Assembly: GCA_900239685.1 (NCBI GenBank)
Contig: OENT01000889.1
Location: 1-64,000 of the forward strand
Source of the DNA: Rotaria macrura
Taxonomy: Eukaryota > Rotifera > Eurotatoria > Philodinida > Philodinidae
Direction: 5' to 3'
DNA length: 64,000 nucleotides
Part shown: positions 24,401 through 37,159 of the stretch, piece by piece
How positions within the stretch are numbered: the first letter of the stretch is position 1
How the letters are laid out: each line of letters opens with the position of its first letter
Translations under genes and position numbers: made by a program
The notes under the pieces: generated by a model
The model's input: only the letters and a program-made list of their open reading frames with translations
The model's database searches: none
Told to the model about the DNA's origin: nothing

Positions 24401-25628
24401 ATTTAAACGAAAAGATTGATAAAGATCGTAAATTATGTATTCAAGTAAGGTAAAAACTCTATATGATTGATCAGTTTTGTTTTTTTCCAGGCGCACATTG
24501 TCTGAGTAATAAAGTAAAAAAAATTTTCAAGTAATCATCAGTAAACAAAAGAATATATTATTCCTTCTCATGATTAACTTGGGGTCAAATTTGAAATCAT
24601 TAAAATTTCTTTTAAAAGTTTTTAGGCGATAAAATGTGCGCTTTTTAATGTTTCATAAAGCATCCGATTTTTTTTGTCACGGGTAAACTGTTGTGAAATA
24701 TGGAGTGTTTATTGTAACGATGCCCGACAGCAATCAAATGGATATATGAGATGTTACTGTTTAATATAATTCTTGTTGTTACTAAGTCTATTCTTTATAT
24801 CAGACAGGCAAGTTTTTATACTTGGCTATGAAGGAGAATGAAAGCAATCTACGTATCATAAAAGAAAAGCTAATGAGAATAGGGATACTACTTAGTTTCG
24901 TGACAGTAGTATAAAGACGATAAACAGAGTAGCATTAAAATACACATGTAAGGTGTTAACGATGATTCAAGATCTCTCTATCTTTGCTTGATATCTTCTC
25001 TCTCTCTCTCTCTCATTGATGTGTTTTATTACTTTTTTAATTGAGATTGTGTTTCTCACTCTTCTTTTCTTTATCGACGTATATTTATATCTAGTGATTT
25101 AGGGACATAAAGTAAAACTTATACATATGAAATAAGTAAACTATGTTACGCTCGTCGAAACGAGCTAAGCACAAGGACAGCAAGGAACGAAAAGAAAGGC
25201 AAAGATATTATAATATCTGTTCTTGTGGACAATTCCTCGTAATTCTTGGAAGTTATCACATTTATTTGTTTGGTTCCTGAGTTATATGTGAATGAGTCTA
25301 TACCATATGGGTATATGTTTAGATGATACTCATGATTATAAAACGTACCATGCTTAGTCGTTGTTCATAGGAACGTGGAAAGAAATATAAGCCGACATTT
25401 TCTCGTCGAGGGCAGCATGTGGTATGAAACAGAACAAAAACAAATATGTCTCATATCATCTCAGTCTGTTCTCGTGCTCTATCGTTAGAAACAAAAAGAA
25501 GAACGCACATCGTCTACTTTTGTACATGCGTCTCAATAAGACGCAGAAAGAAAAAAACGCATATTATTTACTCTCTTTGGTCTAACAACACAGCAAAAGA
25601 AAATATTCTAAAGCATTTTAACGAAATA
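21477..25628. other. Intergenic with telomere-like tract, dispersed repeat and (TC)n
   Basis: Telomere-like arms at 21704-21768 (GGGTATGGGTGTGAG... to ...CCACAGCCACACCC), a GGATTCC-type repeat at about 23150-23310, and a pure (TC)n run at 24998-25014. No gene is supported across these 4 kb. An open frame reaches upstream of the rhomboid start to 25446 but has no protein features. Confidence 0.4.
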
Positions 25629-26979
25629 ATGAATATTCAAGATAATACGGAATTGGAAATGGAAGATCTCACAACACATGTCGAAAAGCCAATTTCTCCT
25701 AAAAAGAACAAGATCTACTTATGTTTTTGGGGTATCGTTAATCTTGATAATGCATCAAATCAACAGCATCATCATCCTATATTCACTATAAGCATGAGCA
25801 TTTTACACGTTTTCACTCATCTCTCTACATACATCTACGTCAATTCGAGCGGTCAAAGTTTTCATTTAACGTTAATTAATCTTTTTCAGTTTTTTGTACC
25901 ATGTATGCGACCAACATCTGATAATATTCGCATGCGCACCGTCATTTGTACTTCAACGATGCAAAATCAAACATGCTATTATGACAATGAACTCAGTAAG
26001 ATGTGTCTTTCTTTCATGTTTCCACATCAGTTGTGGCGTATGGTAACCGGTAACTTGGTACACGGTGATTGGGTTCATCTGTTGGCTAATCTCTCACAAC
26101 AACTCTTATACGGCATTCCACTAGAGCGCAAATATGGTTCAGTTCTTGTCATTGTCATTTACTGGCTCTCAGAGTTGAGTTCTAGTTTAAGTTTCATGGT
26201 GAAAAATAGAGCAGGATGTAAGTGAACATTGAGAAAAATTATTATACTTTAGAACTTTGATCCAAAAATTTAACGAATGTGCAGTTTCGAAGTAAAAAAT
26301 AGTTTGAGGAGATATATCCAAATTAAGTCAGAACAAAAATTAATAGACAATGAAGACATGAGAGAGAATCGGTAAATTCGCTTTTTTTTAATGTCAAATA
26401 ACTACAAATTTCGTTCGTGACTATTTTCAAAAAAACTGAAAAATATCTTTTCGTTAGTTCTCTTTTTCATCTGTTAGTTATTTTCAATGGCATATGTATG
26501 AATGCATCGATGTTTTTCTTATGTGAACTGCCAGCATCGAAAACAAACTGCATAAGCCTACCATTGTCTTTCTTGTTCTAGCTGCCATTGGAGCTTCCGG
26601 TTCTGTATACGGTCTCATGTTATTCTTGACTGTCGATCGTCTTATTGCAATGAAAATGAATACTGACCATCGTATTTCCATCCTCGTGTACTTAGTCTTG
26701 CTGGTTTTACTTCCCATTGTCATCACCATAGTTGTACCGATTTTATTAAGATTTAGCGTGGCACACTCAGCTCATTTTGGTGGCGGTTTGGTTGGATTTC
26801 TCATTGGTGTTGGTATGCTCGGCTTTCCGTTGCCCTGCAATAATCAATCGAGCATCTGTCAAACAACATGTCGATGCGTGGGATTTGTCTTTCTTTCCGT
26901 TTACTATATGATAATTTTAGCCATCTTTTTTTTAACAAAAGCTCCAAGAGTCCACTGGATTTTGTACAAATTATATTAA
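25629..26979 (+). CDS. Rhomboid-family intramembrane serine protease, two exons
   Basis: Exon 1 is 25629-26217, the intron is 26218-26581 (364 bp, GT-AG, phase 1), and exon 2 is 26582-26979. The protein has 328 residues. A soluble N-terminus is followed by TM1 (~48-75) and a luminal loop with cysteines and an N-x-T site. The family signature WRMVTGNLVHGDWVHLLANL follows, then further TM segments. The catalytic serine is in GASG (S202), and the partner histidine in AHSAHFGGG (H261), so the Ser-His dyad is intact. Rhomboids cleave single-pass membrane proteins within the bilayer. The C-terminus after the last TM segment is very short. I chose the ATG at 25629; the frame is open back to 25446, but that stretch is basic and low in information. 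Substrates are unknown. Confidence 0.85.
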
Positions 26980-29900
26980 ACAAATGAATGGCAGTTCAAA
27001 AGAATCATATTACTACGGATGGCTTTTTGTTATTGATCGACGGCCGACAATTAATTATCGAGAAACAATTTCCCTATGCATATTGACACATTCGGCGCAT
27101 ACTTTAATAGATGTCTTTATGCAATGGAAATCGGTGTATCTATTGCTTTTCGGGCACTCAGTATCGATAGTAAAGATTCATGCAGTTCTTTTTTTGAAAT
27201 GAACAAGAGTGAAAAATTAAACTGAAATATCGTAGCTATGGTCCTCTTTTCATCGACTACAATGAGTGTTATTCAAATTCTATACTTCATCAAATATACA
27301 TGTCATCTAGTAGTCTCACGCAAACATCTTACTTTCAGAATTTGCAAAATAATCGATGCAAAATCAATGTGCTTTCTCTAAGAAACATCAGACTATAACA
27401 ATGTGCATGAAGTGCCAATTGATTCTCACTCTCTTTTATCATTCAATTAAAGAAGATAACTGAAACATGAGATAAAACATTCAAAACTAAGATTTTGAAT
27501 TTTTGTTATAGATGTATTCTATTTTAGTTTTTGACTTTCTCTTGTTCGGTGTTAGTGGTATATTTGTTCTCGATGTCACCCTCAATGAACACGGGAAATT
27601 GTAGCAAGAAGGTAATAGCAAAATGTTATTCCGATGCTAAACGGCATTACGCGGTATGAGATATTTTTTTATCCAAAGATTTAGTTTATTCATCATTGAG
27701 CATTTTATGTTTTAGTCCAGTGACATACTGATCTTCACTTAAAATGAACACAAGTGCTGATTTCCTACAATATTTTAGATATTCATACAAAAAAATAAAT
27801 TGCGTTATGTCCGCTCGACCGTAATATATATTTAAAAGAAATAAAATTACTTATGGTACTCCTGAATATTGCCACTCCAATATTTCAAAACTGTAGTTCT
27901 GAGAAGTAAATCAGTTATTACTTACATTATAAACTGATTTTACAGTCTAAATGAGTTTTTTTCGAATCTCCTCTTTGTGAGGGTGTGGGTGTGTCGCTAT
28001 ATTCGTAGAGAATAAAAGATTGACATCCAAAATCATGGCCTAGTTGATGAAAAAATGAGCCTCCTATAAATATCATCTGTTCTCATCATGTAATTACACC
28101 TATTTGGAAGAAATTAGTTTTTAAAATCAACTATAATTTGTGTAGCTCACATATATGTAAGAAGAAAGCAATATGTAAGTGGAAGGATGAGATTTTTCTG
28201 CTTTCTTCTCCTGTAAAAACTTGACCAAGAGCAATCAAAAAATAGGTATGTGTAACTGCTACTTCGTCATGTATTTCGATGCTTACACTAATTGAGATGA
28301 ATAATGAAGGGCGAGTGTCAAGAAATAAAACTAAAATTGAGCCGGCTATTAGAATAATACAAAACTAAATTCTCAAATTAAATACATAAAAAACACGTCA
28401 GTTAAATATTTTACTCTCACTGTGTTTGCGCTAACAAACATTGTTGTGTAAATTTGCTTCTGTTTATTTTCAATTAAAATTACCTAACCATCCATTGATA
28501 TTTAAGAAAAAACATCTTCTTGAGAAAAAAATGACGAACAAAACCTGAAACAAGTTTATGATAAAAATCATAAGAAATGGATCACGGTCACTATGGAAAC
28601 ATTTTCATAGACGTTTTGAATCTATTTAATGGCGAATAGTTTTTTAAACTGTCATGTCTTTTGTTGTGCAAAACTTTCCTTTCTATATCTTCTTTTCTCT
28701 TATTCGTAATCTTTCATTGAAACAGTATTTTTTAAACGAGGATGATTCAAATTGTAGTTTATTGTACAATGTGTTGTATGACATTTCTTCAAGAGTTGAT
28801 CAAGTCTTGTTTTTTGCAGTAGCTTTGAAAAGCAATTATACCTTACATGTCAATTTTAACTAAAATTCGGAATAATATTAATTTATAGGCTGTGTGTAAG
28901 TGTGATAGAGTTGCTAATATCTAGATTACATCATGGCTAAAGAAATCATCAGTTGGCTTTAATCACTGTGCATATTTGTAAGATTATGAAAATCGAACAC
29001 TAGATATACATACTACTCGACTATGTCTATGACACTGTTAGTGTGGGTGTGTCTATTCTCTGCACTCGCACTGTAAAAAGACAGCCACGACCACACCCAC
29101 GCTGTCCTATCTAGAACTCATTTTCTTGAAGAGTGAAACCGTACGAGAAGAAAAGTTTACTTTGTTCTGGAGTGTCATACAATCATCCGACAAACGCAGC
29201 GTGTTGATTACATTGGTCACGAATGAAAACTATGTTCGGCAGATAAAATCCAAATCTCTTTTGAACACAGGGAGAATGAAGATAAGCATGAACTAGAAAA
29301 TAACTGTAGTAGAAGGTGTTGAAACGAGCCTTGCGACTATGAAATGTGCATGGAAGATGAACAATGGAGAAAATTTCGAATAGATTTTGTAAAACAGTGT
29401 TGGACAACGATTACAAAGTAATCTCTGTTCTTTCTAACATACATGTTGATTTCAATCGATTAAAATGGTGTATGCTTTCTATCATGATTCATGAATATAT
29501 TGAAAGAAGGAACACATATCGTCACTGTGGAGAATGTTGTTTTTGTGTCATTTCCTTTATCCGTCTTGATTGATGTATGACAAAGTAGTACAATAAGTAA
29601 GATTTCTTTTTGTTTTCACATGTATGACGACTTTTTTTTCTCGGACTCTATTATGTTTACATTCTGTTTAGAATGAGGAATGTTTGGAATTCGATAACTG
29701 TTTTTTTTTATTAATTTTGACTCATAACACTTAGCTGTCGTGATATGTATAGATGAAATGTTTCTCAATGAAAGAGTATTAACAGTTATAGTCTTCAATA
29801 CATGTGGAAGACGATGCACTCAATCAGCTGCAAATCATTGGTGACATAAAATAATCAAAAGATGATGTTAGTGATTATTGTTTCAACTATAACAGAAACA

Positions 29901-30158
29901 ATAGAAATAAAATTGAAAATAGAAATCGTTTTATTTTCTCCATTGCCTAATTTATTTTATCAATGGCAACGAACTGGCATTTGAAGATGAATTTCTATTC
30001 TCGATTGGAAAAACACTATAAACGGAATGGTGCACACGAAAATTTAAAAGAAATTAATTTTTATCATTATTACCGATTGGATCTGTTCTGATGGTAAACC
30101 ATGGTGTAGATGTTCTTATTTCTCAAATTATTTGTCAATTTTGAATATTTTATTTTGA
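26980..30158. other. Intergenic with telomere-like tracts
   Basis: Telomere-like tracts at 27981-27995 (GGGTGTGGGTGTGTC) and 29041-29103. No supported gene; the short frames at 28654, 29183, 29364 and 29616 lack family resemblance. Confidence 0.4.
29041..29103 (+). repeat. Telomere-like hairpin tract
   Basis: The left arm GTGTGGGTGTG pairs with the right arm CACACCCACGC (9 of 11 positions) across ~40 bases. This is the clearest inverted pair of the dispersed tracts. Confidence 0.65.
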
Positions 30159-31538
30159 CTAACATTCCAGGTTAGCGGGGTCAGTATTGAAATAGATGTG
30201 CATTGTTGTAAAGCCACCAGCATCGTCATATAATTGAGGCAAACATGTGGGAACGGGAATCAAAAAGGACTAAACCAAGAATAGAAACAAAGAGAAGAAT
30301 CAAGATAGAAAAAACATACGAAAATAGCTTCTTTAGGTGGAAACTCGACGCGGCGTGAGAACTCCAACTTGCCGATAATATTCCACCCGAAAGCGCTCAA
30401 TTGACCTTTGTTATACATGAGGAAACTCGGAAAGAATTCCGAACAGTTCGTATCCAAACGATTGTCGTACCAATAGTGATTACCTAAACCATTCAAAATA
30501 TATGAAGATCAAAGGGATCAGAGCAAAAACACATACCCATTGTTTTGAAACAGGCTCCTTTAATCCACTTTGTTTTACCAAGATCGCTTTCCCAAAGAGG
30601 TGCTTCAACGGAATCTCGAATCGGATCTGCACCATTTTGGAGGAAAAGTGTTAGCCCTGTTCCTTCGTTCTCTAGACGCGACAGTGTTCGTCCAACGGAA
30701 CATATCAGAGCTAAAGCAGAAACATTAGAGTTTGTAACAAAACAAAAAAAAAGAAGACGAACCAGGATCGATGAAATAAGCTGTGAGCGTGAACATCTCA
30801 ATCCCATTGATCGTCTCTTGGTTGAACATTTTCTGAGTGCCAAACGAATAACGATCGTCTTTTATGCTTGAACGAGGGAACTTCATAAAAGAGAAGTTAG
30901 ACGGAGAGAGGAAAAGAGAGAGACACTCACAGACATTTGAATACCAGCAATAGTTCCTTGCGTGTCAAACAACAAAATGACTCCAGTGTCGTTGCCTTTC
31001 CAATAGCGATGACCAACTGTCGTTTTACCTAAATTCGATCACTCATATCAAAACGATATCTTTTCTGAAATTGAGTTTCAATTTCAACGGATTAAATATT
31101 AGATCTATCAATTAGGACTAAATAAAATGATTGATAAATGTAAAACTTTGTTCATCCGAAAAATGGTATTATTTAAAGAATTTCTCTGCCAAATGTTTAT
31201 CCTGCTGGGTCCAAACAGAACGAATTAGTTGTCTCTCTTTAACGCTTACCGACACATTGATCACCGAAAGTATCTGGGTATTTCTCATATTGTTCTTGAA
31301 GCGCTTGTTGCACGGTTCGTGGCTGTCTAATAAAAGAATTGTCGTTGGATATCAATGGATCCGGACCCCATTTTACTTTCAACGTATTCCATTCGATAAG
31401 TCGTTTATCGCTAACAGATGCAAACGACAAATTGGCACCTAAACACAAATAGAAACAGAGAATCACAAGTTTTTACTTTTATTTCACTGTACCAACGAAT
31501 AAAATCGACAAGATAGTAATACTGCTTAGGCTTATCAT
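30159..31538 (-). CDS. Secreted protein of unknown family, seven exons
   Basis: Exons in transcript order: 31493-31538, 31250-31438, 30931-31028, 30763-30880, 30537-30710, 30320-30483 and 30159-30269. All have GT-AG introns and matching phases, total 900 nt, giving 299 residues. Exon 1 encodes a signal peptide (MISLSSITILSILFVGANLS). The mature protein has seven or eight cysteines and compact mixed alpha/beta segments, for example HRYWKGNDTGVILLFD, INGIEMFTLTAYFIDP, WIKGACFKTMGNHYWY and FFPSFLMYNKGQLSAFGWNI, ending FTTMHIYFNTDPANLEC. I recall similar uncharacterised secreted proteins in molluscs and annelids but know no function. A TATA-like TATATAC lies about 45-55 bp upstream of the ATG. 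The regular introns and intact frame suggest an active gene. Confidence 0.8.
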
Positions 31539-34500
31539 AATCTCTATATTTTTCTACTGCCGCGCAAAATCAATCGGTATATACGTATATAAACCTTTTG
31601 CATTTCAGTTTATGTTGTAATGATGACAGTGCGAAAAGTGAGCGTCTAGGGCAGGGAGAGAGGGAAATTATAAAGGCCATTTTAGAACAGAGAGTTACAA
31701 AATAATTCCAAAGCAAATAATGGAAATAAACGATAACGACGTAAAATACCAAAAAAAAAAAGAAATTGTTTAGCCTAAACTAATCATTCAGATTAAAATA
31801 TAATTGATAGCTAATAGAGAACGACATTTTCAAGATAAGACTAAAAATCTTCTTGCGATACTTCGAGTTTTTCACGTTAGAATGAATTATCTATTCAACA
31901 ACGAATCGATCGTATAATTCGTTTATATCAAATATAGAAAAATATTTATAACAGTTTGTTGCTGATAAGTTATTGAGATGTCCGTCTTATTATTGATTGA
32001 GAAGTGGGAATTAATGTGCGTGCGAGATGGTATGAGATATTAATTATGTCTCTTTAATCATAACGTTTGACTATTGTCGAAATTCTCTCTAGTGAATCAA
32101 TAAAACTGAATAAATAAAATCGACAAAGAATAGTGACGAAGATGACAAAAAAGATTTTAACTCAAACGAAATTTCTTTTTGACTCGAATGTTGACGATAA
32201 CAGTGGGAAAGACGTGTTTTTCTAGACTATCATTACTGATATTTAATGTTTTTCACGAATGTTTGTAGCAACAATCATAGACACATTGTTTCTTCTCATG
32301 AATTCTTTTGTTTTGATTACATTTGGAATAGAATAATAACTATTATCGATAAGCAATGTCTTTCTTTACCATAGATAGAACATACTGGATTATCTTTTCT
32401 GTCTGTTAGAAGATCAAAGCTCGGTTGAATCTTGGTATATCGCCGATGGAATGTTTTCAAATCTGAATTACGTCGATCCATCCTATAGCTGAAGACAAGA
32501 AATAGTTTGTACAATAGCGAGCACAATGGTCGTTTTCTTCACAACGTTTCCAGGGATTCGATAGATCACTGTTACAGTTCTGTCTATTGTATCGCTGTTT
32601 ATTTTGATCCCTCCTTCGCATAGTATGGAAGGAAACACTTCTTGGATACGAGTTATACGGACACACGCACAAATACTGGCACCCACTTTTCAAGTTATAA
32701 CAGAGAACCACTTTACGGTCCGTTTCATTTCACATATTATCATTCGACACTGTGAAACAGGTCAAGTCTATAAATGAGCAAAGGATCGAAATTTCATCGA
32801 TGGTAGAAATGAAGTCCAATTAATCCACTTTCAGAAACACATTCAACGATTGTTGTACTACTGTCCGTTTAAGAAAACGGCATACTAAAAGTTAAATCTA
32901 TTGCATGGCTCAAGCAGCTGCGCTTCTGAGAGTTGTAGCTATTGACCTTGTTCCTCAAAAGCTCAATATGAAACGTCACAATATTCAGAAACTGAAGTTC
33001 CTTTCGAATAGCGTAAAGCAGACGAGTAACGTTCATCGGATACCGATTCATTTTATCAGAGACTAACAGTGTGTAGAATATGATCATATAAAAATGATAT
33101 TAGAATAGAAAAACAAGAGAGGATTACACCATTTCTTCCAAAATTATCTAGAAAACTGGCAACACATAGAATTAAGAATGTGGGTACAAAACCTACTGAA
33201 AGGCCGAATTTACCACTGAGATATGGTGTGATTGTGAGTGTGATGAAGAGAGTATAGATCCCAGGGCACATACCCAGTCTCTTTTTCACAGAATCATGAA
33301 CTCACAATAAACGATTTTACTTGGTATTTTTTATGCGAAGGTAACAATCATTATTTCCTTTACCTGAAGATTTTGATGTGATTATTGATTCGATAATTCT
33401 CGATGAAAGACTTATTTTACTAATTTACTGTTATCTTTGCGTTTTTGTTACTGCTATATCTTTTTCTTACGTTCGTCAAACAAGGAGAGAACGAAGAAGT
33501 AATTTGCAATTGTATGAACTTACAGCTGAAAAATTTACAAAATGGTACCAATATCTTCTTCATAATTAGCGGTGTCAAATATCAACTGTCTTCTCTAGGG
33601 AGCGTAGGATGCGCCGTCTCCAGTGTTCTTTTGATAATTCGTAACCCTAATGATCTTTTTCTTCTATGATGAATTTAGTTGAAATTCAAACCTTGATGGC
33701 CATGTAATTCCAAAGAAGATAAAACTAATTCTTACTCACGCATGCTCAAATCTTCATTGTTGATTATGTTGTGTTGCAGAAAATACCATTCTGAAAATTC
33801 GCACGTCATTCACTTCATCTTAACATAGAAGTACTAGAGTAAAACGTTCTCTATGGATGATGATTTTAGAATTTCTCCTTTTTTATATAGTTCTTACACG
33901 ACTATCTTGGATTCAGGCAAATTTTAGCATTATTTCGATATACTGACTACTCCAAAATATATTTAGTTTCATAACATTCTAGAGGTGGGCAGTTCATGCT
34001 TTTCAATTCAATTCCTATCAAGTTATGTTTTTCTATAAATAGTATAACATGTTTTATTGATTCCGACACCTTTTTACGTTTCTTATGGCTAATAGAGCGT
34101 CGAAAGACATAAAAAACACAATCAATCTTCAGAAACAACTTGCACAAAGTAATTATTCACAGTTCGCCGTTTAATAATCATCAATACTTAAATTCTATGG
34201 TCGAACTATGTATGATTATTCGTATTGAACATGAAAAATTGATCATAAAATTATTTCTTGAATAAACGACGTCTTAAGAAAGTAAGAAATCCAACTTTCT
34301 GAATGCGTTGAAATTTACTTGATATCGACGATACATATCAATGATCACGTTCAAGTCTAGTACGTATGTTAAGAACTGAATACACAATATCGAGTGTCTT
34401 CAAACGATTCAGAATTCAATACACAATATTTACGGCTCAAGTCAACATCATTCAAGCACATTGGGTAGCCTTGTATTTTGTGGAGTTGAGAACACACAAT

Positions 34501-35589
34501 TTTATACCAATCAATATATATTAAAATTTGTCTTCTTTATGTTCCGTTACCTTAGTAACAGTCTTTTGTCTAAAGTCTTGATGATTGTGAAATGTTTATC
34601 TTACGTGAAAAAAAAATCATGCGAATCCTTGAAAGAATGAAATACCAGCGTATGGAACGAGACTTCTTAATACGCCTGGTTGATTACTCTTCAAAATATT
34701 CGTTCATTTTAAATTTCTTCGAAAAAGCCATCAATTTCCTTTCTCCGTTTCATATCACTGTCCCGAAAGAAAAAAAAAGAGTAAATAATTCCACAAAGCT
34801 TTGAAGTGTTAGACAATGGATATATAATAGAGTGATGAAGTTAGCATTAGACAAAGGATAGTCTTGTGTAAATGTAAGATTGGTATCACGTGAGTGGCTA
34901 CATGTCAGGATGTAGGTTTGTTCGTAGATGTGATTGCGATAGGTGTGAACACATGTGGGTTATAAATATGGGTACCGAATATTTTATTTCCACTGAGTCC
35001 CCATCATACCTACTCACATTCATCCGAGCCCACACCCATTTGCATGCAGAGCGTTTGACTGCTATATCGAGCATTTTTTACTATAACGATAAATGACTAT
35101 GGGTTACAGAGAACGAAACAATTGGAATGAATGTGAATATTTGAAACGACAAAAAATACAATGCTAAGCATCAGTAACCGCCTTTGTTGTACATTCTCGT
35201 TGTTTATTGTGTTAAAAATTAATGACATACCTTTGTACTCATTTGAAAAGTTCAGATAATTAATTTTTAGAAGAAAGAAAGAAAAATCACTTTGTGGAAC
35301 GGAAATATAATTGTAACTAAATATTTATAGCTTGCAAAAAACGAAGAAATTAGAAGCTTTCAAGCAATACATAGTTTCAATAAGGTAGGACTATCCAACG
35401 ATATCAATATCAGAGAGAGATTTTCATATCTTTGTTCTATTTTCACTAAATTCTGAGAACGAACTCAATTAGGTTCATTTCATATTCTTGAGTTTCTCTT
35501 GTTGGTTCTTTTCTCGTGTTTTGTCATCAGTTTGTTAATAAGTGTTCGTTTTATTTTGTTCTTCTTTTATTTTCAATTAATAAGCAAAA
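31539..35589. other. Mostly intergenic; weak coding signals at 32.3-33.6 kb
   Basis: Minus-strand stretches at 32380-32710 include a Cys-rich frame (ending WKRCEENDHCARYC) and, in another frame, an exon-like piece (DRRNSDLKTFHRRYTKIQPS) followed by a GTAAAG donor. I could not join them into one frame, so this may be a decayed secreted-protein gene. At 33363-33569 (+) a single hydrophobic helix is followed by RRERR. Telomere-like tracts occur at 33227-33280 and 34879-35042. None is called as a gene. Confidence 0.3.
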
Positions 35590-37155
35590 TAGATCATTCA
35601 CAATAACATATCTCGGTCAACTATTTATCATTAAACTACATGTTTTTCTCGCTAACCTTCTACCATACAGTCAACGTGAATACATGGAAGTAAAATTCCT
35701 TTTATGCTTATCAATTCAATATTTGTAGTGTGTTGATACTTCTAATACATCTGTTGTAATTATTTATGTCAAAAGTTCAATTCAAACACTTTTCCATCGT
35801 CAATTATTGAAGAAATTCCTATCTCTTGCTAAATCTCCGACATCTATGCATAATCTAGTTCAAAATCTTGTACAATGAAATGATCATTTTCTATGTACCA
35901 AAGGATACATTAATTTTTGTTTGAACTCTGTTTCTTATCTTTAGATTAAATATCGCCCGAGAAGTAAATCTAAATGGAGAGTTTTCTTGTAAAATAGATT
36001 CTACAAAAATCATTATGATATGATTTAGGGATGCAACGGTGACGGTAACCGTAGTAACGGCGTACCGTCACTGTTTCACCGGTCATCACCGGTCACCGTC
36101 ACCGGTCTTCACCGGTCACCGTCACCGGTCTCACCGGTCTTCACCGGTCACCGTCACCGGTTTCACCGGTCACTGTCACCGGTCACTGTCACTGGTCACC
36201 GGTTTCACCGGTCATTGTTACCGGTTTCAACGGTGGGCGTTACCGGTTTCACCAGGTACAGCTTCGGTAATAAACCGACTTCTCTTCATAGTGTGTTTAG
36301 TTATCGAATAATGCATTAAAGTAAACTCCACTCTGAGATTCTAGTTACTACCTAAAAACTTAACCTAACNNNNNNNNNNNNNTAATATTGGTGGTATTGG
36401 TATTGTTTTACTCCTATTGTATTGGAAAGAAATATTGAACACAATGCTATTCATATGCAAGTCAATTAAAACTTTTGAACATATTCATGACGGATTCTCC
36501 ATCTTTGTTCACGAACACTTCAACTTTTTTGCCTTATAGCTTGACTCGCCGCCTACTTTACTAGAAACTCTGATTGAAGGGAGGACTTTGCTATTGTTTG
36601 AGTGCTAAGTAAATGGTTTCTAAATAGCTTCTCACCCCTTGTCAAGTGTAATAGTGAAAATGAGCTAAATATACACTCTGTACAAATGAAAGCGACCAAT
36701 GAGACTAGTAAGAGAGGTAACAATGAACGGTGACACCGGTGACAGTGACCGGTGACACCGGTGGAACCGGGGCCGGTGAAACGGTGACGGTATAACGGTG
36801 ACGTACCGTCACCGTTGCATCCCTAATATGATTCTGTTTCATGATGATGAACTTGATCACACACACACATGTTGTTTCATTACACCATCGATCGAAAAAT
36901 GTTCCGAATTGGATTCGAAATTAGTTGTTGCTTTCTCTTATTTCTTCATTTGATGAGATTTCTTTTGTCTTTCATTTAGAAAATCAACTTCAATCAGTTT
37001 GTATAAATCAAATCTATTTTGATCATGAAAATCCAGAAGATATTTTTGGTTCAGTTCAAATTGTTGTCGTGCTTGAAATGGTACAATTTACTGAATTTTA
37101 TGATGCCGAATATCCTTTAATTTATTCTTTTTCAATGCTTTCGGCGAATTTAGTC
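35590..37155 (+). pseudogene. Possible decayed gene carrying a hAT MITE
   Basis: A frame from about 35590 reads coherently (e.g. LANLLPYSQREYMEVKF), meets TAG at 35726-35728 and continues in the same frame (VDTSNTSVVIIYVKSSIQTL, then LLKKFLSLAKSPTSMHNLVQ) to a stop near 35876. After the MITE, a TTTCATTTAG acceptor near 36979 opens a second coding-like stretch (NQLQSVCINQIYFDHENPED, then FGSVQIVVVLEMVQFTEFYD) to the stop ending at 37158. These may be parts of one broken gene interrupted by the transposon, or two unrelated open stretches. Family not recognised. Confidence 0.3.
36026..36825. mobile_element. hAT-type MITE with ACCGGT-rich inverted ends
   Basis: The terminal inverted repeats begin TAGGGATGCAACGGTGACGG, a typical hAT terminus, and the right end is the exact complement for the first 20 bases. 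The element is flanked by a perfect 8-bp duplication ATATGATT (36018-36025 and 36826-36833), diagnostic of hAT insertion. The left arm contains 13 ACCGGT hexamers spaced by TCACCGTC-like units; the right arm carries a shorter mirrored set. The AT-rich centre includes 13 unresolved bases (36370-36382). No transposase is encoded, so mobility would need an enzyme from elsewhere. Confidence 0.92.
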
Positions 37156-37159
37156 TGAT

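Noticed and set aside
32457..32711. Cys-rich minus-strand frame as a secreted protein gene
   Set aside because: It has a stop immediately upstream, no leader peptide, and no in-phase junction to neighbouring exon-like pieces. Only a weak note is kept.
36039..36311. Repetitive open frame rich in Thr-Gly-His
   Set aside because: It is a by-product of the ACCGGT/GTCACC array in the MITE arm; it has no start context and no protein logic.
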